64,000 bases of DNA from Dyadobacter chenhuakuii (GTDB lineage Bacteria; Bacteroidota; Bacteroidia; Cytophagales; Spirosomataceae): NCBI RefSeq assembly GCF_023821985.2, contig NZ_CP098805.1, positions 5,447,001 through 5,511,000 on the forward strand, given 5' to 3'. The notes under the pieces were generated by a model. It was given only the letters and a program-made list of their open reading frames with translations. It had not been told where the DNA came from and did no database searches. The position numbers and the translations under genes are program-made. The stretch's first letter is position 1. Each line of letters opens with the position of its first letter. This document shows positions 35,545 through 45,522 of the stretch, piece after piece.

Positions 35545-35820
35545 CTAGTGGATTTCTGCGGAGATTCCGCGGCGGCAGATTTCATTGCGCATGCCGGTCA
35601 ATTCTTCAAAAGCGCCCTCTTTTACGGAGCATTTGCCTTTATAATGAATGATCAGCGTGCATTGTTCGGCTTGTTCATTGGTATGGCCACAAACTTCCAT
35701 CAAAGTATCTATGACCCAATCAAATGTATTTACATCGTCGTTGTAGATAACTAATTTCTGAACATCCGTTTCAACAGTTTTATCCAGAATTTCTACCTCA
35801 GTGTCTGTAAGCGCTTGCAT
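35545..35820 (-). CDS. clpS: ATP-dependent Clp protease adaptor ClpS
   Basis: A 91-residue adaptor that delivers N-degron substrates to ClpAP. VIYNDDVNTFDWVID is the conserved N-degron pocket segment, followed by HTNEQAEQCTLIIHYKGKCSV. The start at 35820 (MQALTDTE) is an ATG; a TTG nine bases upstream would extend it by three residues. A candidate -7 element (TAGATTTG on the minus strand, 35853-35846) lies 26 bases upstream. It probably shares a transcript with recR. Confidence 0.93.
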   Translation of the reverse strand: MQALTDTEVEILDKTVETDVQKLVIYNDDVNTFDWVIDTLMEVCGHTNEQAEQCTLIIHYKGKCSVKEGAFEELTGMRNEICRRGISAEIH

Positions 35821-35845
35821 AACAACCAAATTTCTGTTTGATTAG

Positions 35846-35853
35846 CAAATCTA
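35846..35853 (-). promoter_or_regulatory. Candidate -7 element of clpS-recR
   Basis: Minus-strand TAGATTTG matches TAnnTTTG and lies 26 bases before the clpS ATG. No TTG is seen at the expected spacing. Confidence 0.3.
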
Positions 35854-35936
35854 AACAAAAACGCAGATTATCGGAAGTTTTAAGGACCTTTTAATCAGCT
35901 GCTAAATTCACGAATAACCCACTATAAGCCGCTTTA

Positions 35937-37412
35937 ATGAATCCATATATATCTCTGGCCATCCTGGTTGCTTATTTCGGGATGCTTATAACAGTTTCCA
36001 TTTACACATCCAGAGGGGCGGATACAAATACATTTTTTACCGCAAACAGGCAGTCGCCGTGGTATCTGGTGGCTTTCGGAATGATCGGGACCTCTTTATC
36101 CGGCGTGACGTTTGTTTCGGTTCCGGGGGCGGTTGTGAACATTCAGTTTTCTTATTTCCAAGTCGTTATAGGCTACATTCTGGGTTATCTGGTAATCGGG
36201 ACGGTGCTGATGCCGCTTTATTACCGGTTGAACCTTATATCCATTTATTCCTATCTCGAACAGCGCTTCGGTTTCTGGTCTTATAAAACAGGCTCGGGAT
36301 TCTTTTTACTTTCTCGTACAGTTGGCTCAGCAGTAAGGCTTTATGTTGCAGCACAAGTTTTGCAGCTCGCATTGTTCAAGCCATTGGGGATTCCGTTTGA
36401 AGTGGCTGTGGCGATAACCATCTTCCTGATCTGGATCTACACATTCAAAGGCGGTGTCAAAACCATTATTGTGACAGATACATTACAAACCTTTTTCCTC
36501 ATAACAGCCGTTATTCTAACCATTATGCTCGTTTCCAGTGAGCTTAATCTGGATGGTTTCGGCGACATCTGGAACCGCGTTCAGACGAGTGGCTATTCCA
36601 AGATCTTCTATTGGGACACGAATGATCCAAAGAACTTTTTCAAACAGTTCTTTGCCGGAGTCTTCATTGCCATTGTTATGACAGGTCTGGATCAGGATCT
36701 GATGCAGAAAAACCTGACTTGTAAAAACATTGGTGAAGCGCAGAAGAACATGTTCTGGTTCACGATTGTGCTCGTGATCGTCAACTTTTTGTTCCTGTCA
36801 CTCGGTGCGCTGCTTTACGTATATGCGGAAGCGCAAGGAATTCCGGCACCTGCCAAATCGGATGATTTCTATCCGATGCTGGCCCTGAACCACTTAGGTC
36901 TGGTTGTTGGCATCACATTCTTGCTTGGCATTACAGCAGCCACCTATGCCAGCTCCGATTCTGCATTGACTGCGTTGACCACAGCATTCTGCATCGATTT
37001 CATGAACATTGAAAAAAGGCCGGAAGAACAGCGCTCGACCATTAAGTTCTGGGTCCATGTCGGATTTTCGGTAGTGTTTTATCTGGTTATCCTGATTTTC
37101 AATAAGCTCAACAGCAAGGAAGTGATCACCGCGGTGTTTGATCTGGCAGGTTACACTTATGGACCTTTGCTGGGATTGTTCTCTTTCGGCGCATTTCTAA
37201 AAAGACCTGTCAAAGACAAATGGGTTCCGCTGGTTTGCATTTTAGCACCCATTATTACCTACATTATCAATGATCACTCTGCTGAGTGGTTTAATGGCTA
37301 TAAGTTCGGTTTTGAACGGCTTATCATCAATGGCTTGATTACATTCATCGGCCTGTGGTTGCTGCATGATCCCAAAGCGAAACGCTACACCCCTAATCCT
37401 CTTGTGAGATAA
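35937..37412 (+). CDS. Sodium:solute symporter (SSS family)
   Basis: A 491-residue inner-membrane transporter with about thirteen membrane helices. FFTANRQSPWYLVAFGMIGTSLSGVTF, split by the usual first discontinuous helix, resembles the SSSF core, and GAFLKRPVKDKWVPL is near the C-terminus. It uses the sodium gradient to take up a solute; SSS substrates (sugars, sialic acid, acids, amino acids) cannot be told apart here. It is a single-gene unit, divergent from clpS and followed by a terminator about 180 bases downstream. Confidence 0.92.
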   Translation: MNPYISLAILVAYFGMLITVSIYTSRGADTNTFFTANRQSPWYLVAFGMIGTSLSGVTFVSVPGAVVNIQFSYFQVVIGYILGYLVIGTVLMPLYYRLNLISIYSYLEQRFGFWSYKTGSGFFLLSRTVGSAVRLYVAAQVLQLALFKPLGIPFEVAVAITIFLIWIYTFKGGVKTIIVTDTLQTFFLITAVILTIMLVSSELNLDGFGDIWNRVQTSGYSKIFYWDTNDPKNFFKQFFAGVFIAIVMTGLDQDLMQKNLTCKNIGEAQKNMFWFTIVLVIVNFLFLSLGALLYVYAEAQGIPAPAKSDDFYPMLALNHLGLVVGITFLLGITAATYASSDSALTALTTAFCIDFMNIEKRPEEQRSTIKFWVHVGFSVVFYLVILIFNKLNSKEVITAVFDLAGYTYGPLLGLFSFGAFLKRPVKDKWVPLVCILAPIITYIINDHSAEWFNGYKFGFERLIINGLITFIGLWLLHDPKAKRYTPNPLVR

Positions 37413-37589
37413 GGGATTTAAACGTTGTTCTAAATTAGGGCAAACCATAGAATCTTGGTTTTGTATAACTTCTAAACCGTTCGGTTTTGCCTGGTAATGT
37501 TCGGTTATGAACAGCTTTAAAAGTTGGGCATAGGTTCGTAAAGTTTTCGGATGTCACGTTAATTATCTGAAATATAAGTGGTTATAGTA

Positions 37590-37641
37590 AGGATGTGCCA
37601 GTGAAAGTTTCGTAGGAAATGGACCTGGCACATCCTTTTTT
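37590..37641 (+). terminator. Rho-independent terminator of the symporter gene
   Basis: A perfect 12-bp stem AGGATGTGCCAG / CTGGCACATCCT with a 23-base loop, followed by six T. It also insulates the next gene. Confidence 0.8.
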
Positions 37642-37695
37642 ATATATAGTTCAACTGTGCAGATGTACGGTCATAACAAGAAAACTATATTAGCC

Positions 37696-38094
37696 ATGAA
37701 AATTTCAAACATTTCAAATCTGTTCTGCGCATTGGCGCTCACTTTGTCTCTTGCATCATTCACAACAGACAAAAAGAAAAATAATGAAGAAAAGACTGCT
37801 GCAAATGCAGTGGCTTTTGACGCTGCTCTTTACAAAGTAAGAGAGACAAACAAGGTTAAACTTTCGGTAAACAAAGCAGCTGACGAAACACTGAGAATCA
37901 TCTTGAAGGACAAAGGCGGAAACGTGTTCTACTCCGAAGTTTTTGATAACAATGATGCAAAATACCGCCGCGTCTTTGATCTCGACAAAATGAATGATGG
38001 CGTCTACTACTTTGAATTGTTTTACAATAAAGAGAAATTGGTAAAAGAAGTTCAGATCCAGAGCACCAGCGAGAAACTGATCTCCCTGCAATAA
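37696..38094 (+). CDS. Small secreted protein, function unknown
   Basis: A 132-residue protein with a signal peptide (ISNLFCALALTLSLASFT). A beta-rich domain has the pattern RIILKDKGGNVFYSEVFD...DGVYYFELFYNKEKLVKEV, which resembles short Ig-like or T9SS-associated DUF3244-like domains common in Bacteroidota. The match is by pattern only. The ATG at 37696 is preferred over 37657, because it begins the signal peptide. It is followed by a bidirectional terminator. Confidence 0.8.
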   Translation: MKISNISNLFCALALTLSLASFTTDKKKNNEEKTAANAVAFDAALYKVRETNKVKLSVNKAADETLRIILKDKGGNVFYSEVFDNNDAKYRRVFDLDKMNDGVYYFELFYNKEKLVKEVQIQSTSEKLISLQ

Positions 38095-38113
38095 CATAAG
38101 GTTCAAAAATAGT

Positions 38114-38148
38114 AAAGGCTCTTTGTCCGAAATGGATGAAGAGCCTTT
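38114..38148. terminator. Bidirectional terminator between convergent genes
   Basis: A perfect 10-bp stem AAAGGCTCTT / AAGAGCCTTT with a 15-base loop and short T runs, between the small secreted-protein gene and the alkyltransferase-like gene. Confidence 0.75.
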
Positions 38149-38154
38149 CTTTTG

Positions 38155-38487
38155 TTAACTAAGTTCCTTTTCAGGATCCCAAAAGTATTTTTCCCAATGC
38201 TGAATGCGGCCATCCTTCACTTCCACGCCCTCACTTTCCAGCCGTTCCTGCATAGTGGTAGGCGTCTCAAACAGATGCCGGGCACTTAGTTCACCTTGCT
38301 TGTTCACAACCCGGTGCGCAGGAAGACCGTGTTCTGTATATCCGCTGCTCATAGCCCAGCCCACCATTCTGGCGCCACGTTTGGAGCCGAGGTAAGCGGC
38401 AATTGCACCATAGGAAGTAGCGCGGCCAGCCGGAATTTGCCTTACTACATCGTAAACATCAGTGAAAAAATCATATCCCTGCTTCAT
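38155..38487 (-). CDS. Alkyltransferase-like (ATL) DNA-damage protein
   Basis: A 110-residue protein of the MGMT/Ogt C-terminal domain family. [13 protein letters not shown] (DNA-recognition helix) and [13 protein letters not shown] are clear. In true methyltransferases the second motif is PCHR; here Ala57 (codon GCG) replaces the alkyl-accepting cysteine. It therefore cannot take an alkyl group and fits the ATL class, which binds O6-alkylguanine and recruits nucleotide excision repair. Its start overlaps the DUF3109 gene by 17 bases. Confidence 0.93.
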   Translation of the reverse strand: MKQGYDFFTDVYDVVRQIPAGRATSYGAIAAYLGSKRGARMVGWAMSSGYTEHGLPAHRVVNKQGELSARHLFETPTTMQERLESEGVEVKDGRIQHWEKYFWDPEKELS

Positions 38488-39070
38488 GTTCTCTTAGTCG
38501 GCTTTCTTTGCGCTCCTCAATTTCCTGCGTAAGCTGATTGTACCATTTCGGCCCATAAGCGCGGATGAGCGGATCTTTAAGAAACTTATAAACCGGAACA
38601 CCCAATTCCTCACCTAAGCTGCATGCAGGACTGCATATTTCCCAGCGATCGTAATTCAGCGCGTGATATTGTTCGTATTTAGTAACCCTTATCGGGTACA
38701 AATGGCAGGAAATTGGCTTTTTGTAAGCAATTTTCCCATCGTTATAAGCCTGTTCGATGCCGCATTTTAAAATGCCTCTTTCGTCATAAAGGGCATAAGC
38801 ACATTCCTTTCCATTAATGATAGGCGTTACATAGTCGCCGTCCCAATCCTTGGTATATGTTCCTTCTTTCGCAATGACATCTTTGCCTGCCTGTGTCAGA
38901 TATGGCTCAACGTGCGGGTAGATCTCATCGAGGATAGCAAGCTCATCTTCGTCCAGTGGCGCACCCGAATCTCCCTCCACACAGCAAGCACCTTTGCATT
39001 TGTCCAGATTGCAGACAAACAGCTGGTCTTCAATGTCATCACTAATACATGTATTGTCAATGAGTATCAT
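38471..39070 (-). CDS. DUF3109 cysteine-cluster protein
   Basis: A 199-residue cytoplasmic protein. [15 protein letters not shown] near the N-terminus, [15 protein letters not shown] and ICSPACSLG supply at least eight conserved cysteines, in the manner of YkgJ-like or DUF3109 proteins thought to bind zinc or an Fe-S cluster. The role is unknown. It lies five bases after the LysM/transglycosylase gene and overlaps the ATL gene, so it is in the middle of a tight operon. Confidence 0.9.
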   Translation of the reverse strand: MILIDNTCISDDIEDQLFVCNLDKCKGACCVEGDSGAPLDEDELAILDEIYPHVEPYLTQAGKDVIAKEGTYTKDWDGDYVTPIINGKECAYALYDERGILKCGIEQAYNDGKIAYKKPISCHLYPIRVTKYEQYHALNYDRWEICSPACSLGEELGVPVYKFLKDPLIRAYGPKWYNQLTQEIEERKESRLREHEAGI

Positions 39071-39075
39071 ATCAA

Positions 39076-41610
39076 TTATTGTTGCGGGATTTTTAGCTTT
39101 TGTCCCACCATAACACTATTTCCCGACATATTGTTTAATCGCTTGATGTCTTCCACGTTTGTGTGGTAAGTTTGGGAAATGCGGAAGAGTGTTTCACCGG
39201 CAGCCACTGTGTGCGTTTGTGTTGCCGAGGAACGCGAGCCTGTCGACGGGGCGGCAGCAGCAGGCGCTTCCGAAGCCGTTCTTCTTACTCTCAAACGCTG
39301 TCCTGACTTCAACGGAGAAGCGCCATTCAGATCATTAAGGTCATATAATTCTTTCACAGACAAGCCGTAAGCCTTCGAAATGCTGTAATAGGTTTGTCCG
39401 CCCTGCACCACATGGTATTCACTTCCTGAACTTGTCGCTGTGCGGGTTTCGTGCTTGATCTCTTCGGGTGTTTTGAATGTTTCAGCAGGCTCGGTGCGCA
39501 CAACTGTGATTTTCTCAGGCTCCTGGGTGGCTTTGGCGGGCGTTTCTCTTGCTGGCGCAGCGCTAGCTGGTGCAGCGCTAGCTGTTTCCGCAGGCGCCCC
39601 CTTGCTTACATTGAGCCGCTGGCCAACGACCAATCTGCCCGGTGTATTTTTATTCAAAGCGATCAGCTCTCTTAATGTCAGGCTGTATTTGCTGGCAATG
39701 CTAAAATACGTATCACCTGATTGCACAGTATGGAACGAAGCTTTTTCTGTCGCAGCCGGCTTTTCCGGTGCAGCCGTCTTAGGCTCCGCAGCGGCTTCTC
39801 TCGCAGCTCTTTCCTCTGCCGCAGCCCTTTGTTTCATATATACCGAAGTTTCGGAAGCAGCACGCGTATCGTTGGGCGTAACCACTTTGGAAGGAGACGA
39901 GGAAGTAGCCACAGGCCTTTCCTCGGCCGATTTGAAAGATGTATCCGCATTGTCCTGGGTGATAATCACAACGCGATCACCCGCTTGCTGGCTCACCGGC
40001 TCGGTAGGAACTGACGCAGGCACGTTCGTAGCGGTTTTTACGGTTGGATTCGTTTGAATGTTGGCAGCAGCAGGCGTGGCAGCTGCAACCGGCGCATTCG
40101 TTACCGGAGGATTCGCGATGGCTGGTGCGCTGGCCGTTTCTTCTTTCTTTTCAACCAACACAGGCGTATATTTTTTCCTTCCCGAGGGTTTGTCAGGAAT
40201 TACATTGGTATTAGCTGCTGGCGCGGCGGCGATAACATCCTCTTTTTTAGCAATAACCGAATCCTTTTTGCCAGGTGATGGTTGTGGCGGTGCAATGATC
40301 TCTATCGGCTGTTTTTTAGGTCTCTTTTTGGTCAGAAACAAAACCTGTCCTGTCTGGATAGGGTAATTGCGGCTTGTTGTGCGGTTGTATTTTAAAAGGC
40401 TTACCAGACGGATACCGTATTGCTGCGATACGCTGTGCCAGGTGTCACCAGGTCTGGCTGTGTGAAATGGTGTGGATGCTTTTTTGTGTTTTTTGGCCAA
40501 ATAATAAACCTGACCAGGAATCAGCTGCATTTCGGCAACCATATCATTGAATCGCATAAACTTAGGTGCGCTCATTCTGCCAGCTTTTGCCAATGTTTTG
40601 GGCTTGTCACCGGCGCGTGCCTGTGCTCCGGCTAAACCATTGATTTCATATAGATCCGGACCATTAGGGTCAGATGAATTTGCAGGCATTTTTTTCAAAA
40701 CAGGATAACCGGTATCCTCGTAAACAGACGCAACAGCGGTTTGCTGAGGTGGCAATGATAATTTTTCACGAACCGAAGCAAGCTGATCGGCCGGAACCGG
40801 GATGGTTACCAGATATTGGCGGTCATTTGGGATTTTATCATCCGTCAGCCACCTGTTGAAACTTTTTAGATCGGCAGAAGAGACGCCCAATGATGCAGAA
40901 ATATCATCAAGTGTTTTACCCTTGCCATAATCCGCTTCGAGAAGCACCAGTTTGTTAGCTGTTTTATATTTCTCGATACCAGCTTCCAACGCAATTTTAT
41001 GTGCAAAAAACCGGAGCATATAGCGGTCCGTTTTCCCTGTCAATGTCACTTCCCGAGCATACGCCCAGTCGGCCGGAACCACCTTTTTTACACCGCCTGC
41101 TCCCTGATAATAGGAGTAAAGTGTTGTAACCCAGTTATTAAATTGCTGATTATTCTTTTTCAGATACCAGGCTGCCGCGTGTGTGGAAGCGCTGATGTTT
41201 TTCCTTTCATCTACATCATTATCAACCCGCAGGTTCAACTCCCTGGCTGTCTCCGGCTTGAATTGCCAGTAACCCACCGCATTGGAAGAAGACACAACGT
41301 CCGGGCGGAAAGAACTTTCCTGAACGGCCAGATATTTAAAGTCAATAGGAACTTCTTCATCCATTAATATGCCCTCGACAATAGGAAAATGAAGCACGGC
41401 GCGGTCCATTTTTTCTTCCCAAAACTTCTTATTGGACATCAGGTTTTTTACATCTTCTTCAATAATGTCCTGGGCACTCCTGTCCAGCTTAACATTAATT
41501 CCACCAAACGAAATGCTGGAAGGAATCTCCGGATAAGCTTGGGCAATGACGTTGCTGTTGGCAATAAGCAGCAGCATCCAGGCAACTGTAATGTACTTGA
41601 TGTTATTCAT
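39076..41610 (-). CDS. Lytic transglycosylase with four LysM domains (MltD-like)
   Basis: About 844 residues. A signal peptide ([14 protein letters not shown]) is followed by an SLT lytic transglycosylase domain (about 80-230) with the catalytic Glu in [13 protein letters not shown] and [13 protein letters not shown]. Four LysM peptidoglycan-binding repeats follow; the first is near 390-445 ([16 protein letters not shown]) and three are in the C-terminal third. Long Ala/Pro/Thr-rich linkers separate them and include a tandem SAAPA repeat. It cleaves glycan strands to 1,6-anhydro products. A start at 41625 is equally possible. It lies about 50 bases after the O-methyltransferase gene. Confidence 0.92.
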   Translation of the reverse strand: MNNIKYITVAWMLLLIANSNVIAQAYPEIPSSISFGGINVKLDRSAQDIIEEDVKNLMSNKKFWEEKMDRAVLHFPIVEGILMDEEVPIDFKYLAVQESSFRPDVVSSSNAVGYWQFKPETARELNLRVDNDVDERKNISASTHAAAWYLKKNNQQFNNWVTTLYSYYQGAGGVKKVVPADWAYAREVTLTGKTDRYMLRFFAHKIALEAGIEKYKTANKLVLLEADYGKGKTLDDISASLGVSSADLKSFNRWLTDDKIPNDRQYLVTIPVPADQLASVREKLSLPPQQTAVASVYEDTGYPVLKKMPANSSDPNGPDLYEINGLAGAQARAGDKPKTLAKAGRMSAPKFMRFNDMVAEMQLIPGQVYYLAKKHKKASTPFHTARPGDTWHSVSQQYGIRLVSLLKYNRTTSRNYPIQTGQVLFLTKKRPKKQPIEIIAPPQPSPGKKDSVIAKKEDVIAAAPAANTNVIPDKPSGRKKYTPVLVEKKEETASAPAIANPPVTNAPVAAATPAAANIQTNPTVKTATNVPASVPTEPVSQQAGDRVVIITQDNADTSFKSAEERPVATSSSPSKVVTPNDTRAASETSVYMKQRAAAEERAAREAAAEPKTAAPEKPAATEKASFHTVQSGDTYFSIASKYSLTLRELIALNKNTPGRLVVGQRLNVSKGAPAETASAAPASAAPARETPAKATQEPEKITVVRTEPAETFKTPEEIKHETRTATSSGSEYHVVQGGQTYYSISKAYGLSVKELYDLNDLNGASPLKSGQRLRVRRTASEAPAAAAPSTGSRSSATQTHTVAAGETLFRISQTYHTNVEDIKRLNNMSGNSVMVGQKLKIPQQ

Positions 41611-41660
41611 GAAAGTCCTGGCCATAAATTGTAAATGCTTGGCTGAATGTGTTTTGTGAA

Positions 41661-42302
41661 TTATAATTTCTGGAGAATCATCAACCCATCCCGAATAGGA
41701 AGCAGAATGTTGGAAACGCGGCCGTCGTCGTGAACCATTTTGTTGAAGTCTAGTAACGCCTGGGTATCCTTGTCAATTTTGATATCGTCCTGAATTACCT
41801 TGCCGCTCCAAAGTACGTTATCGGCAATTAAAAAACCTCCAGTCCGCACTTTTTCTATGCAAAGATTGAAGTAATTCGTGTAGTTGATCTTGTCGGCGTC
41901 GATAAAGACCAGGTCAAAAGTCGTGTTCAGTGTTGGTATAATGTCGGTTGCTTTACCAATCTGGTAATCAATAGAATCGGCGAAAGGAGAATGGGCGAAA
42001 AAGCGGCGCGTGAAAGTTTCCAGCTCTTCATTAATGTCGATGGTGATCAGCTTACCGCCTGCATTCAGTCCTTCGCAAAGACATAACGCAGAATATCCCG
42101 TATAAGTACCGATCTCGAGAATGTTGTCCGGACGGATCATCCGGGATATCATCGACAAAAACCTGCCTTGAAGGTGCCCGGACAGCATACGCGGGTTGAG
42201 AATGTTCGCATGTGTCTCCCGATTCAAAGACTTCAGCAATGCACTCTCATCCTCCGTATGTGCTACGGAATACGCCTCAATTTCCTCTGCCAGAAACTTC
42301 AT
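41661..42302 (-). CDS. Class I SAM-dependent O-methyltransferase
   Basis: A 213-residue enzyme of the catechol/caffeoyl-CoA O-methyltransferase family. The SAM-binding motif is ILEIGTYTGYSALCLCEGL and the metal-binding segment is VFIDADKINYTNYFN, with the later LIADNVLWSGKV typical of the family. It would methylate a hydroxyl group with a divalent metal. The substrate is unknown. It follows rfbA by 40 bases and precedes the transglycosylase gene. Confidence 0.92.
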   Translation of the reverse strand: MKFLAEEIEAYSVAHTEDESALLKSLNRETHANILNPRMLSGHLQGRFLSMISRMIRPDNILEIGTYTGYSALCLCEGLNAGGKLITIDINEELETFTRRFFAHSPFADSIDYQIGKATDIIPTLNTTFDLVFIDADKINYTNYFNLCIEKVRTGGFLIADNVLWSGKVIQDDIKIDKDTQALLDFNKMVHDDGRVSNILLPIRDGLMILQKL

Positions 42303-42342
42303 TTTATTTTAATGCTTGACTAAACGCAATGTGACCGTGAAA

Positions 42343-43209
42343 TCAGACATTGGCAACAATGCGCTCCAGATAGGTTCCATAACCACTTTTAACCAATGGT
42401 TTGGCAATTTCACGCAATTGTTCCGCATTGATAAAGCCCATCCGGTAAGCGATCTCCTCAATGCAGCCCACTTTCAAGCCCTGGCGCTCTTCGATTACCT
42501 GAACGAACTGTCCGGCTTGCATCAGCGACTGGAATGTTCCCGTATCAAGCCAGGCAGTCCCGCGGTTCAAAACGCCCACTTTTAATTTGCCTCGTTCCAG
42601 GTAAACCCGGTTTACGTCTGTAATTTCCAGCTCGCCGCGTGGGGAAGGAGGGATCGTTTTTGCGATTTCCACCACATCATTATCATAGAAATAAAGGCCC
42701 GGAACCGCGTAATTGGATTTAGGAGCCTCCGGTTTTTCCTCAATAGAAAGCACATTATTGGCCTTATCAAATTCCACAACGCCGTAACGCTCAGGATCAT
42801 GCACCTGATAAGCGAAGATCACGCCGCCATCCGGGTCATTGTTGGATTGCAGCAACTGGGAAAGACCTGAACCATAAAAAATGTTGTCACCCAGGATCAG
42901 GGCAACTTTATCATTTCCAATAAAATCTTCACCGATAATGAATGCCTGCGCAAGTCCGTCGGGGCTTGGCTGAACGGCATAGGTGAATTCGCAACCCAGG
43001 CGGCTGCCATCTCCTAATAATTTCTCAAAATGCGGCAGATCGTGGGGTGTTGAAATAATCAGTATTTCACGGATCCCCGCCAGCATTAAAATTGATAACG
43101 GATAGTATATCATTGGTTTATCATAAACAGGCATAAGCTGTTTACTAACTGCCAATGTCAATGGGTGCAAACGGGTCCCGGATCCACCGGCCAGAATAAT
43201 TCCTTTCAT
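42343..43209 (-). CDS. rfbA: Glucose-1-phosphate thymidylyltransferase
   Basis: A 288-residue nucleotidyltransferase that makes dTDP-glucose, the first step to dTDP-rhamnose and other deoxysugars. The N-terminal [18 protein letters not shown] signature, [20 protein letters not shown], and [15 protein letters not shown] are diagnostic. The next enzyme of the pathway, RfbB, is encoded just upstream; rfbC and rfbD are not in the window. Confidence 0.96.
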   Translation of the reverse strand: MKGIILAGGSGTRLHPLTLAVSKQLMPVYDKPMIYYPLSILMLAGIREILIISTPHDLPHFEKLLGDGSRLGCEFTYAVQPSPDGLAQAFIIGEDFIGNDKVALILGDNIFYGSGLSQLLQSNNDPDGGVIFAYQVHDPERYGVVEFDKANNVLSIEEKPEAPKSNYAVPGLYFYDNDVVEIAKTIPPSPRGELEITDVNRVYLERGKLKVGVLNRGTAWLDTGTFQSLMQAGQFVQVIEERQGLKVGCIEEIAYRMGFINAEQLREIAKPLVKSGYGTYLERIVANV

Positions 43210-43271
43210 TATGAGATCGTTGGTAAGCGTAAATTAATGAGTTGTCCCTGCTGACTACGCGTCTGGGTGAA

Positions 43272-44327
43272 CTATCTGTCCGAATACATTTCGGTGTAAT
43301 ATTTCTGGTAATTGCCCGAAGTGACGTTATTGAGCCATTCCTGGTTGTTCAGATACCAGTCTACCGTTCTTTCAAGCCCTTCTTCAAATTGCAGCGAAGG
43401 TTTCCAGCCAAGTTCGTTAGAGAGTTTGGTGGCATCGATTGCGTAGCGCAAGTCATGGCCGGCGCGGTCTGTCACGTAAGTGATCAGTTTTTCGGTTTCC
43501 CCTTTCTCGCGGCCCAGTTTCTGGTCCATAATGCTGCAAAGCAACAAGACAAGGTCCAGGTTTTTCCATTCGTTATGGCCGCCGATGTTGTAGGTTTCGC
43601 CGTTTTTGCCATCGTGGAAAATCACGTCAATAGCAATGGCGTGGTCTTCTACAAAAAGCCAGTCGCGGATGTTTTCGCCTTTCCCATAAACAGGAAGTGG
43701 TTTTTGCTGGATAATGTTGTGGATCATCAGCGGGATCAGCTTCTCTGGGAAATGGTTTGGTCCGTAGTTGTTGGAGCAATTGGAAATAACAACCGGCAAT
43801 TTATAAGTATTGTGGTAAGCCCTTACAAAATGGTCCGAAGAAGCCTTCGAGGCCGAATAAGGCGAACGTGGATCGTAACTTGTTGTTTCAGTAAAGAATG
43901 TGCCCGGATCGTGCAGTTCACCATAAACTTCGTCCGTAGAGACATGGTAAAAGCGGCGGTCTGTGAAATCATCTTTCCATGCTTTTTTGGCCGCATTCAA
44001 AAGATTTACGGTTCCAACCACATTGGTCATAACAAATGACATCGGATCGGAAATAGACCGGTCTACGTGCGATTCAGCCGCTAAGTGAACAATGCCATGA
44101 AAATCATTTTCACTAATGAGCTTGTCAATGAATTCGGCATCAACAATGTCGCCTTTTACAAATGTGTAGTTAGGCGCGTTCTCAATGTCTTTTATATTTT
44201 CAAGGTTACCCGCGTAGGTCAGGGCGTCGAGGTTGTATATATGATAATCCGGATGAAAGTTTACAAAACGGCGCACGACGTGTGAACCAATAAAACCTGC
44301 ACCACCTGTGATTAAGATCTTTTTCAT
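43272..44327 (-). CDS. rfbB: dTDP-glucose 4,6-dehydratase
   Basis: A 351-residue short-chain dehydrogenase that converts dTDP-glucose to the 4-keto-6-deoxy sugar. The NAD-binding motif TGGAGFIGSHVV is at the N-terminus, the catalytic residues lie in STDEVYGEL and the YSASKASSDH YxxxK motif, and NNYGPNHFPEKLIP is typical. The start at 44327 (MKKILITGGAGF) overlaps the galE stop as ATGA, so translation is coupled. A 25-residue longer reading is not family-like. Confidence 0.96.
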   Translation of the reverse strand: MKKILITGGAGFIGSHVVRRFVNFHPDYHIYNLDALTYAGNLENIKDIENAPNYTFVKGDIVDAEFIDKLISENDFHGIVHLAAESHVDRSISDPMSFVMTNVVGTVNLLNAAKKAWKDDFTDRRFYHVSTDEVYGELHDPGTFFTETTSYDPRSPYSASKASSDHFVRAYHNTYKLPVVISNCSNNYGPNHFPEKLIPLMIHNIIQQKPLPVYGKGENIRDWLFVEDHAIAIDVIFHDGKNGETYNIGGHNEWKNLDLVLLLCSIMDQKLGREKGETEKLITYVTDRAGHDLRYAIDATKLSNELGWKPSLQFEEGLERTVDWYLNNQEWLNNVTSGNYQKYYTEMYSDR

Positions 44328-45343
44328 TGTTGAGCTGTTATTTTTAGTTGCCAATTCCATGCGTCTTTCAAAGCATCCGCCATGGTTTTTTCGGCATGCC
44401 ATTTCATTACATTATTCACTTTATCAGACTGCGCGTAGATTTTTTCAACATCTCCTTCGCGGCGTGGCCCGATGGTATAATTTAGTTTCACACCATTCAC
44501 TTCTTCAAATGTGTTGATCAGATCAAGAACCGTGTAACCTTCTCCTGTTCCAACATTGAAGACATCATAGTAGTCTGTTTCTTGTTGTTCATCCAAAAGT
44601 TCAAGTGCTTTCACGTGCGCTTTTGCAAGATCTACAACATGTATAAAATCACGGATGCAAGTTCCGTCCGCCGTGTCGTAATCATTTCCAAAAACGGTAA
44701 GTGACTTGCGAAGTCCGGCTGCAGTTTGCGTAATAAACGGCACCAGATTGCTAGGAACACCATTCGGAAGCTCGCCGATCAGGGATGATTCATGCGCGCC
44801 GATGGGATTGAAATAACGAAGTGAGATTGCTTTTACACCGGATTTGGCATACACATAATCGCGGATAATGTCTTCTCCGATCGCTTTGGTGTTACCGTAA
44901 GGTGAATTGGCAGGTTTGCGGGGCGTGTTTTCGGTTACCGGGATCGCATCTGGCTGACCGTAAACTGTACACGATGAGGAAAATACGAAATTGGGCACTT
45001 TAAATTCCTGAGCCGCACGCAATAGAACAAGCAGGGAAATCAGGTTATTTTCGTAATAATTAAGCGGCTTTTCAACAGACTCACCCACGGCCTTATAAGC
45101 AGCAAAGTGAATGATGCCGTCAAATTTCTCTTTTTCAAACAGCGCCTTGATCTTTTCAGAATCATTGCAATCGATTTCGTAAAATGGAAAATCCTTGCCG
45201 GTAATTTTTTTTATCCCTTCCAGAACGCCGAGATTTGAATTGTAGAGATTGTCGACGATGACTGGCTCAAATCCTGCTTTATCTAGTTCAACAACAGTGT
45301 GAGAACCAATAAAGCCGGCTCCTCCCGTAACAAGAATTTTCAT
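44324..45343 (-). CDS. galE: UDP-glucose 4-epimerase
   Basis: A 339-residue epimerase that interconverts UDP-glucose and UDP-galactose. The NAD motif TGGAGFIGSHTVVEL, SSSCTVYG, the YGNTKAIGE YxxxK motif and the C-terminal PRREGDVEKIYA are all typical of GalE. It is the first gene of a seven-gene run (galE-rfbB-rfbA and four more). A candidate promoter element is at 45444-45451. Confidence 0.95.
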   Translation of the reverse strand: MKILVTGGAGFIGSHTVVELDKAGFEPVIVDNLYNSNLGVLEGIKKITGKDFPFYEIDCNDSEKIKALFEKEKFDGIIHFAAYKAVGESVEKPLNYYENNLISLLVLLRAAQEFKVPNFVFSSSCTVYGQPDAIPVTENTPRKPANSPYGNTKAIGEDIIRDYVYAKSGVKAISLRYFNPIGAHESSLIGELPNGVPSNLVPFITQTAAGLRKSLTVFGNDYDTADGTCIRDFIHVVDLAKAHVKALELLDEQQETDYYDVFNVGTGEGYTVLDLINTFEEVNGVKLNYTIGPRREGDVEKIYAQSDKVNNVMKWHAEKTMADALKDAWNWQLKITAQQ

Positions 45344-45443
45344 GTGCTCTTTGCTTAATTAAAAAAAATATTGTGGTATAGATGGTGGAAAAATAGAAGC
45401 TGAACATTCAAAATCTGCTCCGTTAGCCAGCTTTTTTTCCGGG

Positions 45444-45451
45444 CAAAAGTA
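45444..45451 (-). promoter_or_regulatory. Candidate -7 element of the galE operon
   Basis: Minus-strand TACTTTTG matches TAnnTTTG and lies about 100 bases before the galE ATG. No good TTG partner is seen. Confidence 0.35.
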
Positions 45452-45522
45452 GAAAATTTGATGTCCATAAAAAAAAAATGTTTTTATTTATCCGTTGGTT
45501 GTTAAATGCAGATTTGAGGAAA

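Noticed and set aside
39440-40057. 205-residue open frame on the plus strand, opposite the LysM transglycosylase
   Set aside because: Its low-complexity Ala/Ser/Gly composition is the mirror of the Ala/Pro-rich linkers of the real gene.
43242-44039. 265-residue open frame on the plus strand, opposite rfbB
   Set aside because: It lies wholly antisense to a clear dTDP-glucose dehydratase and shows no family motif; the frame is open because of the codon use of the real gene.
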